From NCBI GenBank assembly GCA_020851015.1, contig JADZDN010000145.1, positions 1 to 16,992 on the forward strand: a stretch of 16,992 bases of DNA, written 5' to 3'. The translations under genes and the position numbers were made by a program. This document shows, piece by piece, positions 1-7,192 of the stretch. Source of the DNA: Alphaproteobacteria bacterium (lineage in GTDB: Bacteria; Pseudomonadota; Alphaproteobacteria; JAEULC01). The notes beneath the pieces are model-generated. The model saw nothing but the letters and a program-made list of their open reading frames with translations. It did not search any database and was not told the origin of the DNA. The first letter of the stretch is position 1. Each line of letters opens with the position of its first letter.

Positions 1-616
1 CGATGACGCGGGTCGACATGTCGTGGCGGACGTCGGACACGCCCTTCATGCCCTTGCCCTTGGGCGGGGCCACCGGCATGTCGGCGTCCTCGAGCACCTG
101 GCGCTTGCCCTCGCTCTCGCCGTGCCGGCTCTTGCGCGTCGCCACCGGCAGCGCGGGCGCGCCCTGCTCCAGCTCCAGCTTCAGCCGCGCGTCGGGATAG
201 AGCGGCGTCAGGTTGTCGAAGTTGATGCGGTGCCGCACGTTCTCGGGCGGCGCGAAATTGATCGTGTTGACCTTCAGCAGCGCGAAGTAGCGCTCGCCGT
301 CCTTGGGCGAGCGGATCTGGCCCTCGACCGTGTCGCCGGTCCGGAGGCCGAAGCGGCGGACCTGGCTGGGCGAGACGTAGATGTCGTCCGGCCCGGGCAG
401 GTAGTTGGCCTCGGGCGAGCGCAGGAAGCCGAACCCGTCGGACAGGATCTCCAGGACGCCGTCGCCGTAGATCGCCTGGTCGTTGTCGGCGAGCTGCTTG
501 AGGATCGCGAACATCATGTCCTGCTTGCGCAGGGTGCTGGCGTTCTCGATCTGCAGGTCCTCGGCGAAGGCCAGAAGGTCGGCCGGGGTCTTGGACTTGA
601 GTTCTTTCAGATTCAT
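1..616 (-). CDS. rho: Transcription termination factor Rho (N-terminal 205 residues, partial)
   Basis: Rho is a hexameric RNA-dependent ATPase/helicase that ends transcription at factor-dependent sites. The gene starts with ATG at 616 and leaves the window at base 1, so the ATPase domain is not seen. Residues 1-45 form the helical N-terminal domain ([20 protein letters not shown]). Residues 50-125 are the OB-fold RNA-binding domain, with the RNP1-like [20 protein letters not shown] and RYFALLKVN. The conserved [11 protein letters not shown] follows at 131-141. Residues about 151-198 are unusual: a charged, Gly/Lys/Pro-rich stretch (it includes [12 protein letters not shown] and PPKGKGMKG) precedes STRVI, where most Rho proteins pass directly to (S/T)xRVIDL. 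The gene lies downstream of hemJ on the same strand after 194 bases. No strong Shine-Dalgarno sequence is visible. Family assignment is secure; the meaning of the insertion is unknown. Confidence 0.96.
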   Translation of the reverse strand, partial: MNLKELKSKTPADLLAFAEDLQIENASTLRKQDMMFAILKQLADNDQAIYGDGVLEILSDGFGFLRSPEANYLPGPDDIYVSPSQVRRFGLRTGDTVEGQIRSPKDGERYFALLKVNTINFAPPENVRHRINFDNLTPLYPDARLKLELEQGAPALPVATRKSRHGESEGKRQVLEDADMPVAPPKGKGMKGVSDVRHDMSTRVI

Positions 617-741
617 GGCGTGAACGATGCTCGTTGGGGAGAATTGGAGCGGCCGCGCCCGGTCGATCGCGTAACGGCTGGAAACCGATCGCCCGCCCAT
701 GAGGGCCGGCGCAAGCGCGGCGATAGCGTGAGAGAAACAGG

Positions 742-757
742 ACGGCGGGACCGCCGT
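742..757 (-). terminator. Perfect hairpin in the hemJ-rho gap (weak terminator or rho leader element)
   Basis: The arms ACGGCGG and CCGCCGT are perfect inverted repeats separated by 2 bases. Read on the minus strand, the hairpin is followed by CCTGTTTCTCTC, a pyrimidine-rich but imperfect T tract. It lies 50-70 bases after the hemJ stop and about 125 bases before the rho ATG. It could end haem-operon transcription or sit in the rho leader. The T tract is poor, so intrinsic termination is uncertain. Confidence 0.35.
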
Positions 758-765
758 ACGCGTTA

Positions 766-794
766 ACAATTGCCCATCCCGCGCCCCAGGTCAA
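766..794 (-). promoter_or_regulatory. Possible rho promoter
   Basis: On the minus strand TTGACC (794-789) resembles a -35 box. A 17-base spacer leads to AATTGT (771-766), a weak -10 box. It sits just after the hemJ stop, so it could let rho be transcribed separately from the haem genes, and the 742-757 hairpin would then lie near the transcript 5' end. The match is by eye and the -10 is poor. Confidence 0.25.
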
Positions 795-810
795 GCGATT
801 TGGCTGGGCT

Positions 811-1251
811 TCAAAAGGGTTTGACCACCACCAGGATCACAATTGCGATCAGCAGGACGGTCGGAACCTCGTTTGCGATGCGGTAGAACCGGGCCGGGCG
901 GGTGTTGCGGTCGGCGGCGAAATCCTTGCGCCAGCGGGCGAGAAACCCGTGCAACGCGCCCATCGCCAGCACCAGCACAAGCTTCGCGTGCAGCCAGTGC
1001 TGGCTCCAGTCCTGCACCGCCAGCATCAGCCCGCCGAACAGGAAGGCGGCAAACATTGCCGGGTTGATGATCGCCCGCAGCAGGCGGCGTTCCATGATTT
1101 TCAGGGTTTCCGACAATTCGGAGCCCGGCTTGGCCCCGGCGTGGTAGACGAACAGCCGCGGCAGGTAGAGCATCCCCGCCATCCACGCCATCACCGCGAC
1201 GACATGCAGCGCCTTGATCCACGGGTACCACGCGCCGATCCACGCGATCAT
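811..1251 (-). CDS. hemJ: HemJ-type protoporphyrinogen IX oxidase (membrane)
   Basis: HemJ is the membrane enzyme that oxidises protoporphyrinogen IX to protoporphyrin IX in bacteria lacking HemG or HemY. The 146-residue protein has four hydrophobic segments, at about 9-32, 60-80, 85-103 and 127-144. The family's invariant His lies in KALHVVAVMAWMAGMLYLPR (His16), with FVYH (His37), LHGFLARWRKDF and the late NEVPT motif also present. I chose ATG 1251 rather than the upstream ATG at 1296 because the protein then begins at the usual family start and an AGGG motif lies about 10 bases upstream. The start codon overlaps the hemH stop in an ATGA, which suggests translational coupling. The preceding gene, hemH, uses the product of this reaction. 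Confidence 0.93.
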   Translation of the reverse strand: MIAWIGAWYPWIKALHVVAVMAWMAGMLYLPRLFVYHAGAKPGSELSETLKIMERRLLRAIINPAMFAAFLFGGLMLAVQDWSQHWLHAKLVLVLAMGALHGFLARWRKDFAADRNTRPARFYRIANEVPTVLLIAIVILVVVKPF

Positions 1252-2309
1252 GGCGCGGCACCCTGCATCGCGCAGCGCGCTGATCCGCGCGGACACACGC
1301 GCGCGCCGGTGGATGACGCCGTTGCCGCCGGGCGCGCCAGGGCATCGCGGATCACCGTCGCCAGTCCGCGGATGAAGACCTGGGCGGCGCCCACGGTCGC
1401 CACGCGCAGATAGGCCGGCGCGCCCCTAGCTTCGGCGATATGGCGGTAGTCGATATCCAGCTCGACCAGCGTCTCCGAATGCTCGGACACGAACGCCAGC
1501 GGAAACAGCACGATCGGCCGCCCGTCGCGGGCCGCGCGCGTGATCTCGGCGTCGGTGTAGGGGCCCAGCCACTCCAGCGGCCCGACGCGGCTCTGGTAGC
1601 AGACCACGTGCTCGACATCTTGCCACGCGTTGTCGCGGCGGCCGACCGCCTGCACGATCGCCGCCGCGCTGCGCTCGATCTGGCTCTGGTAGGGATCGCC
1701 GCGCGCCACGGTCTTCTTCGGCAGGCCGTGCGCCGACAGAAGCAGGCGCGGCTTGCCGCGTTTCGCGGCCTCCTGGAGCGCCTGCTCGATCAGGTCGGCC
1801 GCGGCGGCAACGAAGCCCGGCTGCTCGGGATAGCAGCACACCGCGCGGGTCGGCGCCGCGATGCCGCAGGCGGCCGCCGCCGCGTGCCAGCATTTCAGCG
1901 AGGAACCGCTGGTCGTGCCGGAGAACTGCGGGTAGAGCGGCAGCAGCACCACCTCGGTCGGATTCCAGGCCGCGACCGCGCGCGCCGTCTCCCCGGTCAG
2001 CGGATGCCAGTAGCGCATCGCGACGAACGCCCGCGCGTCGCCCAGGTCGGACAATTCGCGCTCCAAGGCCCGCGCCTGCGCCTGCGTATTCTCCAGTAGC
2101 GGCGAGCGGCCGCCAATCCTGGCATAGGCCTCGCGCGCCACCGGCGCACGGCGGCGCGCCAGCACCCAGGCCAGCGACTGCCGCAGCGGCGCCGGCAGCT
2201 CCAGGATCGCGGGATCGTTGAACAGGTTGAACAGGAACGGCCGCACCGAATCGGGGTTGTCGGGCCCTCCCAGGTTCATCAGCACCACCGCCAGCCGGCG
2301 CCGGCTCAT
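1248..2309 (-). CDS. hemH: Ferrochelatase
   Basis: Ferrochelatase inserts Fe2+ into protoporphyrin IX, the last step of protohaem synthesis. The 353-residue protein opens with the family start AVVLMNLGGPDNPDSV. It has LSAHGLPKKT with the metal-site His194, and FPLAFVSEHSETLVELDIDY with Glu276 and His277, the conserved carboxylate/His pair of the active site. The last 25 residues (from about 328) look like a variable tail. Two ATGs are possible, 2315 and 2309. I prefer 2309 because GAGGG lies 9 bases upstream of it, against only 3 bases for 2315, and because it forms an ATGA overlap with the hemE stop. The gene is cotranscribed with hemE upstream and hemJ downstream, so the three final steps of the pathway are encoded together. 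Confidence 0.96.
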   Translation of the reverse strand: MSRRRLAVVLMNLGGPDNPDSVRPFLFNLFNDPAILELPAPLRQSLAWVLARRRAPVAREAYARIGGRSPLLENTQAQARALERELSDLGDARAFVAMRYWHPLTGETARAVAAWNPTEVVLLPLYPQFSGTTSGSSLKCWHAAAAACGIAAPTRAVCCYPEQPGFVAAAADLIEQALQEAAKRGKPRLLLSAHGLPKKTVARGDPYQSQIERSAAAIVQAVGRRDNAWQDVEHVVCYQSRVGPLEWLGPYTDAEITRAARDGRPIVLFPLAFVSEHSETLVELDIDYRHIAEARGAPAYLRVATVGAAQVFIRGLATVIRDALARPAATASSTGARVCPRGSARCAMQGAAP

Positions 2310-3367
2310 TGCCATTCACCCTCGCGGACCAGGCGGACCAGCGCGGCGACATGCTCGGGCGGCGTCTCGGGCACGATCCCGTGTCCCAGGTTGAACACGA
2401 ACGGCCCGGCCGCGAGGCCGCGCAGGATGGCGCTCGCCTCGCTCCGCATCGCCTCGCCGCCGATTACCAGCAGCCGCGGGTCGAGATTGCCCTGCACCGG
2501 CACCAACTCCTGCAAGGCGCCGGCGAGCGCCAGCGGCACCGTTGTATCCAGGCTCACCGCGTCCACCCCCGTTCCGCGCACGTAGTCGGCATAGAGCATG
2601 CCGGCGCCGCGCGGAAAACCGATCATCGGCACGCCGGGACAACGCTGCTTCAGCTGTTCTACGATCCGCTGCGTCGGCGCGATCACCCAGCGGCGAAAGG
2701 CCGCTTCGGACAGCACGCCGGCCCAGCTGTCGAACAGCTGAAGCACTTCCGCCCCGGCTTCGACCTGGGCAGCCAGGTAGTCGACCGTCGCGCCCACCAC
2801 GAGATCGAGCAACGCGCCGAAAGCCGCCGCGTCGCGATAGGCGAAATCCTTGACCACGGCGAAGTCGCTGCCCGAAGCGCCCTCGACCATGTAGGTCGCC
2901 ACCGTCCATGGCGCGCCGGCAAACCCGATCAGCGCCGTCTCGGCCGGAAGCTCGCGACGCAACCGCCGGACCGTCTCGAATACCGGGGAAAGCGCGCCCA
3001 GCACCCGCGTGCGGTCCAGCCGCGCCAGGTCGGTCACCACGCGCACCGGCTCGAGCCGCGGGCCCTCGCCCTCGACGAACCACACGCGCTGCCCCAGCGC
3101 ATAGGGAATCACCAGTATGTCCGAGAACAGGATCGCCGCATCGAAGCCGTAGCGCCGGATCGGCTGCAGCGTCACCTCGCAAGCAAGGTCCGGCGAGAAG
3201 CACAGGTCGAGGAAGGTCTTCGCCCGCGCGCGCGTCGCGCGGTATTCCGGCAGGTAGCGGCCGGCCTGGCGCATCAGCCAGATCGGCGGCGGACTGGTAG
3301 CCTCACCGTCCAGGACGCGCAGCAACTTCTTGCGCGGTTGCGCCGTGCCCGACACTGCGGCGATCAA
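2306..3367 (-). CDS. hemE: Uroporphyrinogen III decarboxylase (TTG start)
   Basis: HemE removes four acetate carboxyls from uroporphyrinogen III to give coproporphyrinogen III in the cytosol. The protein is 353 residues, close to the family norm of 340-355. It carries signature 1 as PPIWLMRQAGRYLPEY (27-42), with the substrate-binding Arg residues, and FSDILVIPYALG with the catalytic Asp83. Signature 2 appears as GFAGAPWTVATYMVEG. GNLDPRLL and FNLGHGI follow. No ATG is available near the family start, and the first in-frame ATG is 168 bases further upstream. TTG at 3367 has a full GGGAGG six bases upstream, so I use it; GTG at 3355 is the alternative but its spacing is poor. It heads the haem operon and faces ppsR across a 428-base gap. 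Confidence 0.96.
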   Translation of the reverse strand: MIAAVSGTAQPRKKLLRVLDGEATSPPPIWLMRQAGRYLPEYRATRARAKTFLDLCFSPDLACEVTLQPIRRYGFDAAILFSDILVIPYALGQRVWFVEGEGPRLEPVRVVTDLARLDRTRVLGALSPVFETVRRLRRELPAETALIGFAGAPWTVATYMVEGASGSDFAVVKDFAYRDAAAFGALLDLVVGATVDYLAAQVEAGAEVLQLFDSWAGVLSEAAFRRWVIAPTQRIVEQLKQRCPGVPMIGFPRGAGMLYADYVRGTGVDAVSLDTTVPLALAGALQELVPVQGNLDPRLLVIGGEAMRSEASAILRGLAAGPFVFNLGHGIVPETPPEHVAALVRLVREGEWQ

Positions 3368-3373
3368 ATCCTG

Positions 3374-3379
3374 CCTCCC
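3374..3379 (-). promoter_or_regulatory. Strong Shine-Dalgarno site fixing the hemE TTG start
   Basis: The minus strand reads GGGAGG, then six bases (CAGGAT), then TTG. It is one of the best Shine-Dalgarno matches in the window and is the main reason to place the hemE start at 3367. Confidence 0.65.
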
Positions 3380-3732
3380 GACCGGCTGACCTGCGGACAA
3401 TCCACCGTTTCGTCTTCCCCTCTCAATATCATTCTTCTTTGAAAAAGGGATGTGGTTGATGATGTAGGGCCTGTGCGAGTCGGGTATTCGACGCCCGTCC
3501 CCAGGATATGCCCATGCGCGGCCGCGGGCTCGCACTGCCTGTGAATCGCGGGGAGATCATGCAACGCCTCGCCGGACGTCTGGCGATCATTGTGGTCTGC
3601 GGGGACAGGATCATGGGAACAGCGGGGATAGGCTGCAGGCGCGGGTTGCTCCGGCAATGCGCATTCCGACGGCCCTTCCCGGAATGGAATCGCCCGGGCG
3701 TCGCGATTGCATCGGGAAACCCGGGGACAGAG

Positions 3733-3738
3733 TATGAT
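3733..3738 (+). promoter_or_regulatory. Possible -10 box for ppsR
   Basis: TATGAT matches the -10 consensus TATAAT at five of six positions and lies 57 bases before the ppsR ATG. The nearest -35-like sequence, TTGCAT at 3707-3712, is 20 bases away, longer than ideal. It would drive the ppsR-maf-coaE-dnaQ run. Confidence 0.3.
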
Positions 3739-3795
3739 GCCCCGCGATACGCACCGCCCTTCCACAGGCATTTCCAGCGAGCACGGCCCTAGCCC

Positions 3796-4617
3796 ATGCA
3801 GAAGTCATTTCACCTGCACCTCGTCTCGGACGCCACCGGCGAGACGCTTCATGGCGTGGCGCGCGCCTGCCTGGCGCAGTTCGAGGAGGTCGAGCCGGTC
3901 GAGCATGTCTGGTCGATGATCCGCACGCAGAGCCAGATGGAGCGCGTGAACGCCGGCATCGCCGCCTATCCCGGCGTCGTGCTGTTCACGCTCGTGAACT
4001 CGACCTTTCGCCAGGCGCTGACCGATACCTGCCGCAAGCTGCAGCTTCCCTGCATCTCGGTGCTCGATCCGGTGTTCGTCGCGCTCGGCACCTATCTCGG
4101 CCGCGAGGCGCGCGGCCAGCCCGGCCGCCAGCACATGATGGATGCCGAGTATTTCGAGCGCATCGAGGCGATGCACTACGCGATCGCGCATGACGACGGG
4201 CAGATGCTGGATTCGCTGAATCAGGCCGATGTGGTGCTGGTGGGCGTGTCGCGGACCTCGAAGACGCCGACCTGCCAGTACCTCGCCAATCGCGGCATCA
4301 AGGCCGCCAACGTGCCGTTGGTGCCGACATCGCCGCCGCCGCCGCAGCTTCTGTCGGTGAAACGCGCGCTCGTCGTCGGCCTGACCAAGGATCCGGCGCG
4401 GCTGGTGCAGCTCCGCCGCAACCGCGTCAGGATGCTGAACCAGGACGAGGAGACGGACTACACCGACCTCGAAGTGGTGAAGGAGGAGGTCGCGGCGGCG
4501 CGGCGGCTCTACACGCGCCAGGGCTGGCCGGTGATCGACGTGACCCGCCGCTCGATCGAGGAGACCGCCGCGGCCATCATGCAGCTTGTCCAGCAGCACC
4601 GCGAAAAATCGGCATGA
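3796..4617 (+). CDS. ppsR: Pyruvate phosphate dikinase / PEP synthase regulatory protein (kinase-pyrophosphorylase, DUF299)
   Basis: Members of this family are bifunctional: they inactivate PEP synthase or pyruvate phosphate dikinase by ADP-dependent phosphorylation of a Thr, and reactivate it by Pi-dependent removal of the phosphate. The 273-residue length is typical. The N-terminus reads FHLHLVSDATGETLHGVARA. The P-loop is GVSRTSKT at 150-157, followed by PTCQYLANRGIKAANVPLVP. The C-terminal part has YTDLEVVKEEV and GWPVIDVTRRSIEETAA. The target enzyme is not in the window, so PPDK versus PEP synthase cannot be decided. It is the first gene right of the candidate origin. Its TGA overlaps the maf ATG in an ATGA. 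Confidence 0.94.
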   Translation: MQKSFHLHLVSDATGETLHGVARACLAQFEEVEPVEHVWSMIRTQSQMERVNAGIAAYPGVVLFTLVNSTFRQALTDTCRKLQLPCISVLDPVFVALGTYLGREARGQPGRQHMMDAEYFERIEAMHYAIAHDDGQMLDSLNQADVVLVGVSRTSKTPTCQYLANRGIKAANVPLVPTSPPPPQLLSVKRALVVGLTKDPARLVQLRRNRVRMLNQDEETDYTDLEVVKEEVAAARRLYTRQGWPVIDVTRRSIEETAAAIMQLVQQHREKSA

Positions 4618-5216
4618 CCCGGCCGACCCTGATGCTGGCCTCGGCCAGCACCGCGCGCGCCGAACTGCTGCGCCGCGCCGGCGTCGCCGTGGCGATCGAG
4701 CCGGCGCGGCTCGACGAAAGCGAGATCAAGGCGTCGATGCGGGCCCAAGGAGCCACGGCGGCGGCGGTCGCCGATGCGCTGGCGGAGGCGAAGGCCGGGC
4801 GCGTGGCAGGCCGCCACGCGGGTGCGCTGGTGATCGGCGCCGACCAGATGCTGACCTGCGACGGGCGATGGTACGACAAGCCGGCGGACCGCGCGGCGGC
4901 GCGCCGCCAACTGCTGGAGATGCGCGGCCGGCCGCACGAGCTGATCAGCGCGCTGTGCGTGGTCCGGGACGGAACCTGCCTGTGGCGGCACCGCGAAACG
5001 GCGACGATGGCGATGCGCGCGTTCAGCGAGGCCTTTCTCGACGACTACCTGGACAAGGCGGGGCAAGAGGTTCTGGAATCGGTCGGCGCCTACCGGCTGG
5101 AAGGGCCGGGTATCCAGCTCTTCCAGCGCATCGACGGCGACTTCTTCGCGATCCTGGGCTTGCCTCTGCTGCCGCTTCTCGCGTATCTGCGCGCAGAGGG
5201 CGTGGTGGGCGCGTGA
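4614..5216 (+). CDS. maf: Maf-family nucleoside triphosphate pyrophosphatase
   Basis: Maf proteins hydrolyse non-canonical or modified nucleoside triphosphates, or dTTP/UTP, to monophosphates, and the family has been linked to septum control. The protein has 200 residues, the family's usual size. It opens with MLASASTARAELLRRAG, matching LASxSPRRxxLLxxxG except that STAR replaces SPRR. Catalytic Asp77 lies in LVIGADQML. The C-terminal part has GAYRLEGPGIQLFQRIDGDF and ends in GLPLLPLL. The STAR variant means the exact substrate subgroup cannot be named. The start overlaps the ppsR stop (ATGA), and coaE follows four bases after its stop. Confidence 0.9.
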   Translation: MTRPTLMLASASTARAELLRRAGVAVAIEPARLDESEIKASMRAQGATAAAVADALAEAKAGRVAGRHAGALVIGADQMLTCDGRWYDKPADRAAARRQLLEMRGRPHELISALCVVRDGTCLWRHRETATMAMRAFSEAFLDDYLDKAGQEVLESVGAYRLEGPGIQLFQRIDGDFFAILGLPLLPLLAYLRAEGVVGA

Positions 5217-5220
5217 CGCG

Positions 5221-5847
5221 ATGGTGATCCTGGGGCTGACCGGCTCGATCGGCATGGGCAAGAGCACGGCGGCGGCCGCGCTGCGGCGCCTCGGCGTGCC
5301 GGTCTACGACGCCGACGGCACGATCCACCGGCTGATCCGGCGCGGCGGCCTCGCGGTTCCGCTGGTAGCGGAAGCCTTTCCCGGGGTGGTCAGCGACGGC
5401 ATGGTGGACCGCCGCCGGCTGGGCGACCTGGTGTTCGCCGACCGGACGGCCTTGAAGCGGCTCGAGGCGATCCTGCATCCGCTGGCGCGCCGGGCGCAAT
5501 TGGGTTTCCTGGCGGCCGCCGCGCGCCGCCGCGCGAGGCTGGTCGTGCTGGACATCCCGCTGCTGTTCGAGACGCGGGGCGACCGGCGCTGCGACGCGGT
5601 GGCGCTGCTCAGCGCGCCGCCGGCGATCCAGGAGGCGCGCGTGATGGCCCGGCCCGGCATGACGCGCGAGAAGCTGGCGGGCATCCGCAAGCGCCAGATG
5701 CCGGATGCCGAGAAGCGCCGGCGCGCCGATTTCGTGGTGCCCACGGGGCTTACCAAGCGCGATGCGCTGCGGCGGCTGGGCGCGATCGTGCGCGCGATGC
5801 GTGCGCGCCGCGGACGCCACTGGAAGCCGGGCGCGGCCGGGACTTGA
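5221..5847 (+). CDS. coaE: Dephospho-CoA kinase
   Basis: CoaE phosphorylates the 3' hydroxyl of dephospho-CoA, the last step in coenzyme A synthesis. The 208-residue protein opens VILGLTGSIGMGKST, with Walker A GSIGMGKS at 8-15. The adenylate-kinase-like elements follow: VPVYDADG with Asp30 and Asp32, then RLEAILHP, and VVLDIPLLFETR in the lid/core region. The tail (from about 195) is Arg-rich and variable. It lies between maf and dnaQ with gaps of 4 and 7 bases, so the four genes are probably one transcript. Confidence 0.95.
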   Translation: MVILGLTGSIGMGKSTAAAALRRLGVPVYDADGTIHRLIRRGGLAVPLVAEAFPGVVSDGMVDRRRLGDLVFADRTALKRLEAILHPLARRAQLGFLAAAARRRARLVVLDIPLLFETRGDRRCDAVALLSAPPAIQEARVMARPGMTREKLAGIRKRQMPDAEKRRRADFVVPTGLTKRDALRRLGAIVRAMRARRGRHWKPGAAGT

Positions 5848-5854
5848 GGGGAGA

Positions 5855-6541
5855 ATGGCGTTGCGCGAGATCGTCGTCGCTACCGAGACCACGGGGCTTG
5901 ATCCGCTCGCCGGGCACCGGCTGGTCGAACTCGCCTGCGTCGAGCTGGTCAACCACCTGCCGACCGGACGCAGCTTCCAGGCCTATCTGAACCCCAAGCG
6001 CGACATGCCGCCGGATGCCTTCGCGATCCACGGCCTGTCGGCCGAGTTCCTGGCCGACAAGCCGGAGTTCGCGGCGGTGGTGGCCGATTTCCTGGCCTTC
6101 ATCGGCGACGATCCGCTGGTCATCCACAATGCCGAGTTCGACCTGAAATTCCTGAACTGGGAAATGACCGCGATCGGCGGCAAGGCGCTGCCCTACACGC
6201 GGGTGGTCGACACGCTGGCGATGGCCCGGCGGAAATTCCCCGGCGCGCAGGCCAGCCTGGATGCGCTGTGCAAGCGCTTCGCGATCGACAGCGCGCACCG
6301 CACCAAGCACGGCGCGCTGCTCGACGCCGAATTGCTGGCCCAGGTCTATATCGAGTTGATCGGCGGCCGCCAGGCGGGGTTCGAGCTGGCGGCAACGACG
6401 ATGATCGCCGCGCGCCAGGCCCAAAGCCGCGCGGCCGAGCGCGCGGCGCGCCCGCCGCGGCCGCACGCGCCGACGCCGGACGAAATCGCGCTGCACCAGG
6501 CTTTCGTCGCGACCCTGACGGACCCGGTCTGGCTGAAATAG
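5855..6541 (+). CDS. dnaQ: DNA polymerase III epsilon subunit, proofreading exonuclease, with Exo I Asp replaced by Ala
   Basis: DnaQ is the 3'-5' proofreading subunit of the replicative polymerase. The 228-residue protein has the DEDDh fold. Exo II is HNAEFDLKFLN with Asp96, and Exo III is HRTKHGALLDAELLAQVY with His152 and Asp157. Exo I should read (L/F)DTETTG but reads VVATETTG: residue 9 is Ala (GCT, 5879-5881), while Glu11 is kept. That Asp corresponds to E. coli Asp12, a metal ligand; dnaQ926 (D12A/E14A) is a severe mutator. One base change (GAT to GCT) would explain it. After about residue 185 comes an Arg/Ala/Pro linker, then PTPDEIALHQAF near the C-terminus, where polymerase and clamp contacts usually lie. 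ATG 5855 follows GGGGAG by one base; longer in-frame extensions into coaE lack family similarity. It converges on secB with 16 bases between stops. Confidence 0.95.
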   Translation: MALREIVVATETTGLDPLAGHRLVELACVELVNHLPTGRSFQAYLNPKRDMPPDAFAIHGLSAEFLADKPEFAAVVADFLAFIGDDPLVIHNAEFDLKFLNWEMTAIGGKALPYTRVVDTLAMARRKFPGAQASLDALCKRFAIDSAHRTKHGALLDAELLAQVYIELIGGRQAGFELAATTMIAARQAQSRAAERAARPPRPHAPTPDEIALHQAFVATLTDPVWLK

Positions 6542-6557
6542 CCCGCCGGGCGGACGG

Positions 6558-7109
6558 TCAGGCGGTGCCGATCGGCGCCTGCGCCTGGCCCGCCTGGAGC
6601 TGGCGGCGATAGAGGTCGGCGAAATCGATCGGCTGGATCATCATCGGCGGCAGGCCGCCTTCGCGCGTCAGGCCGGCGATGATCGAGCGCGCGAAGGGGA
6701 ACAGCAGGCGCGGGCATTCGATCAACAGCAGCGGGCGCAATATGTCCTGCGGCACGCCCTGCACCGTGAAGATGCCGGCATAGATCAGCTCGACGATGAA
6801 CAGCGCGTCCTCGCCCAGCTTGGCCTCGGCGTTCAAGGTCAGCGTGACCTCGTAGACGTCGCCGCCCAATTGCTGGGCCTGGACGTTGACGTTGACCTGG
6901 ACCTGCGGCTGCTCGTTCAGGCGGCGCAGGATCTGCGGCGCGTTCGGCAGCTCGAACGACATGTCCTTGATGTACTGCGCGTTCACCACCAGGGGCATCT
7001 GGGCGGGCTGGCTGCCGGCGGGGCCGCCCGCGGCGCCGCCGGCCGGGGGAACGGGCGAAGTGGGGCCGGCGGCGCTGCCGCCGTTCCCGCCCAGGGGGTT
7101 GTCGGTCAT
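6558..7109 (-). CDS. secB: Protein-export chaperone SecB with a low-complexity N-terminal extension
   Basis: SecB is a tetrameric cytosolic chaperone that keeps precursors unfolded and hands them to SecA. The 183-residue protein has the core at about 40-175: QYIKDMSFELPNAPQIL, VYEVTLTLNAEAK, AGIFTV and LLLIECPRLLFPFAR, then GLPPMMIQPIDFADLYRRQ. The first 38 residues are Gly/Pro/Ala-rich (MTDNPLGGNGGSAAGPTSPV and onward). E. coli SecB is 155 residues and lacks this stretch. ATG 7109 is chosen because the open frame further upstream has no similarity. The histidine phosphatase and FxsA genes lie upstream on the same strand, 83 bases away, so secB may have its own promoter. Confidence 0.95.
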   Translation of the reverse strand: MTDNPLGGNGGSAAGPTSPVPPAGGAAGGPAGSQPAQMPLVVNAQYIKDMSFELPNAPQILRRLNEQPQVQVNVNVQAQQLGGDVYEVTLTLNAEAKLGEDALFIVELIYAGIFTVQGVPQDILRPLLLIECPRLLFPFARSIIAGLTREGGLPPMMIQPIDFADLYRRQLQAGQAQAPIGTA

Positions 7110-7192
7110 GAAGTTCGGGTCCGCGGTTGATTTCGGGCGCCCGCGCGCGGGGCGGCGGGCGGCCGATGGGCTAACACGGATCGCTTCCCGGC

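Larger units (their letters stand above)
3368..3795. other. Divergent hemE/ppsR gap: candidate chromosomal replication origin
   Basis: This 428-base stretch holds no convincing gene. The open frames crossing it on both strands show no family resemblance. In Caulobacter and Rickettsia the origin lies between hemE and the ppsR homologue (RP001/CC0001 type), and here both flanks match and both gene runs point away from the gap. A locally AT-rich stretch at about 3421-3460 could be an unwinding element. Near-matches to the DnaA box (TGTGGATAA or TGTGGATCA) are TGTGGTTGA at 3451-3459 and TGTGAATCG at 3540-3548 (each 7 of 9 to the better consensus), and CCTTCCACA at 3758-3766 (6 of 9). A short G-rich motif recurs: GGGGAGATCATG 3550-3561, GGGGACAGGATCATG 3601-3615, GGGGATAG 3624-3631 and GGGGACAG 3723-3730. 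No perfect DnaA box and no TTAA-N7-TTAA CtrA site was found, so the call rests mostly on synteny. Confidence 0.45.

Noticed and set aside
3591..3599. TGTGGTCTG as a DnaA box
   Set aside because: Only five of nine positions match the consensus, no better than chance in a gap of this size.
3364..3792. Open frames on both strands in the hemE/ppsR gap
   Set aside because: No recognisable domain, no good ribosome site, and mutually overlapping; the region is better read as a regulatory or origin region.
6541..6557. Bidirectional terminator between dnaQ and secB
   Set aside because: GCCCG-C-CGGGC is palindromic but has only a one-base centre and no T tract on either strand.
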